Source of the DNA: Bugula neritina | Lineage: Eukaryota; Bryozoa; Gymnolaemata; Cheilostomatida; Bugulidae | Assembly (NCBI GenBank): GCA_964035545.1 | Contig: OZ037772.1 | Location: forward strand, 11,473,818-11,537,817 | DNA length: 64,000 nt | Direction of reading: 5' to 3' | Shown here: positions 62,561 to 64,000 of the stretch, one piece after another | Layout of the letters: every line of letters begins with the position of its first letter | Position numbering within the stretch: the first letter of the stretch is position 1 | Made by a program: the position numbers and the translations under genes | Notes under the pieces: model-generated | What the model was told of the DNA's origin: nothing | The model's input: only the letters and a program-made list of their open reading frames with translations | Database searches by the model: none

Positions 62561-64000
62561 GTATACCCATATAACACTCAGTCTACCATATAACCCGAGG
62601 TATCTAATACTGATAGTAAGTAAGTGTGCTCATGTAACGCTCTGCCTACCACATAACCCGAGGTATCGTATACTGATCAGGTATAGATATTATTATAATA
62701 GCTAAAACTGTGTGACACAGAAGCATTTATTATAATTAATACATTTACATATTTTACTAATTGCAAACTAAAAGACAATTACGTCAGACAATACATTGTT
62801 GTTTAATTCATGGGAGGAATTTTATGTTTTAATTTTTCTTCTCAATCAAGTGCTAAAACAGTTGCTATTTTAAAAAACACTAATACATAGTAGCAGACGG
62901 CGCACCCTTTGATCTCTAGACAGGTAATGTTTCACATTGTTAGAAATCATTTCTTGTAACAATAGAAAGTCTATGAATCAATGCATTCAATTCAAAACAA
63001 TTGGAAGTTAAAAAACTTGAGTTACAAAAATATTTTTGAGTCCAAGTTTAGTCTAAAACTTTACATAATTTTACACAATTGAATATTCTAAGTATTACCA
63101 ACTTGATATTTTCAATATCAAGTACACGTGTACTAAGTTGTATGTTTTACAAGTCTAGAAAGCGAAGTGTAGGAAATATAAACTGACCAGCAGGTTGTCA
63201 GTGTCTGAGGCTTTGTTTTTCATCACTTTTCTTTACTGGAGCAGCTCTACATTTGGAGTGGATCATGCATGCCTTCTAGTAAACCTACATGATTCAAAAC
63301 ATTATTATATTGTAAAATGCATTTTGCTAGGAGTATGTTCATATAAATTCAAGTCCATGTTACATTCTAAAGCAAACATCAGCTAATTCTCCTCGAATTG
63401 CAAAAAACTTAAGACTAAGATATTGGCATATTTTAGTAGTAAATTTAGTAGAAGGTAGTTTAATGTACAACCAGAAAGCACAGTGTAATGCGAAGCTGCT
63501 GCCCACAGACTGCTGTGTTATGGCCTAGAATATACTATAATGAAGCTAACTGTACCATGAGTTACCTTTCAAATACCTGGTTATTGAAAACATTAAATCT
63601 ATTTGAAATGACAAACCATTGATATCCTTTTAAATAATCAAACTGAAAGTGGTCAATAAACTTAGGTCTGGACTGATTTAATCAAATTAAATGAAATAAT
63701 TAATTTCTAAGTAAGTTGATTTGAGATCAGAATAATGTAAGCATGACTGACTGAAAGGTAATAGTCAACAACAAAGGAAGCATTTGAGTTGATTCAGTTA
63801 CTCGTGCTGTGTTTAAAGTTTCTCTGTTTACATTTCATGATCAATTTATTAGGCTTGGGGTTTTAATTTGCTGATGGAATGTTGTATGTCTTATATTGAA
63901 TAAATTCTAATGTTGGCCAACATATTATAATTGAATGTTTGTGTTTGAATTTTATTTTATGGGAGGAATGCTAAAAAATTATCTACCAAAACACTATAGT
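62561..64000. other. No exon recognised; intron or 3' flank of the tektin-like gene
   Basis: AT-rich. 62555-62660 repeats a short phrase ('ctgatagtaagtaagtgtgc') twice. No frame continues the tektin-like helix. Confidence 0.45.

Overview
The window is nuclear DNA of an animal, probably an invertebrate. It is AT-rich, its genes are split into many short exons with GT-AG introns, and it carries tRNA-derived SINEs, a CR1/L2-like LINE, fold-back elements and many mini- and microsatellites. No exact taxon can be read from the sequence; an early-branching animal or a lophotrochozoan would both fit. Coding regions were rebuilt by chaining exons whose splice phases agree. For six of the seven genes the chained exons add up to a whole number of codons ending in a stop; the seventh runs off the right side.

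Layout: (1) 83-4554, minus: arrestin-domain-containing protein, nine exons. (2) 6864-18255, plus: CCDC180-like ciliary/axonemal coiled-coil protein, 19 exons, no recognisable N-terminal half in the window, introns full of minisatellites. (3) 19077-21329, minus: SNF8/VPS22, ESCRT-II. (4) 22577-25013, plus: mitochondrial ribosomal protein mS34 (MRPS34). (5) 25014-38900: repeat-rich desert with two palindromic elements, a LINE with an open reverse-transcriptase frame, a mosaic of duplicated blocks and fragments of kinesin genes that look dead. (6) 38942-46946, plus: an unrecognised 353-residue protein with one hydrophobic segment and an acidic, low-complexity tail built from symmetric phase-1 exons. 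(7) 46947-51355: desert with a tandem repeat of about 0.75 kb. (8) 51356-58486, minus: taperin-like (TPRN/phostensin family) actin/PP1-associated protein, 1130 residues, with an 18-residue tandem repeat. (9) 59025-62556, plus: tektin-like coiled-coil protein, incomplete at the right, sharing a 538-bp divergent promoter with the taperin-like gene.

Three of the seven genes (CCDC180-like, taperin-like, tektin-like) belong to cilium or stereocilium biology. The divergent promoter holds a near-consensus RFX X-box, and an intron of MRPS34 holds a 29-bp minisatellite in which three consecutive units each contain a perfect X-box consensus. No operon, CRISPR array or prokaryotic-type system is present. 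The most unusual items are the X-box minisatellite, the unrecognised gene with its repeated terminal exons, a roughly 420-bp palindrome beside the LINE, and the kinesin-4-like pseudogene.
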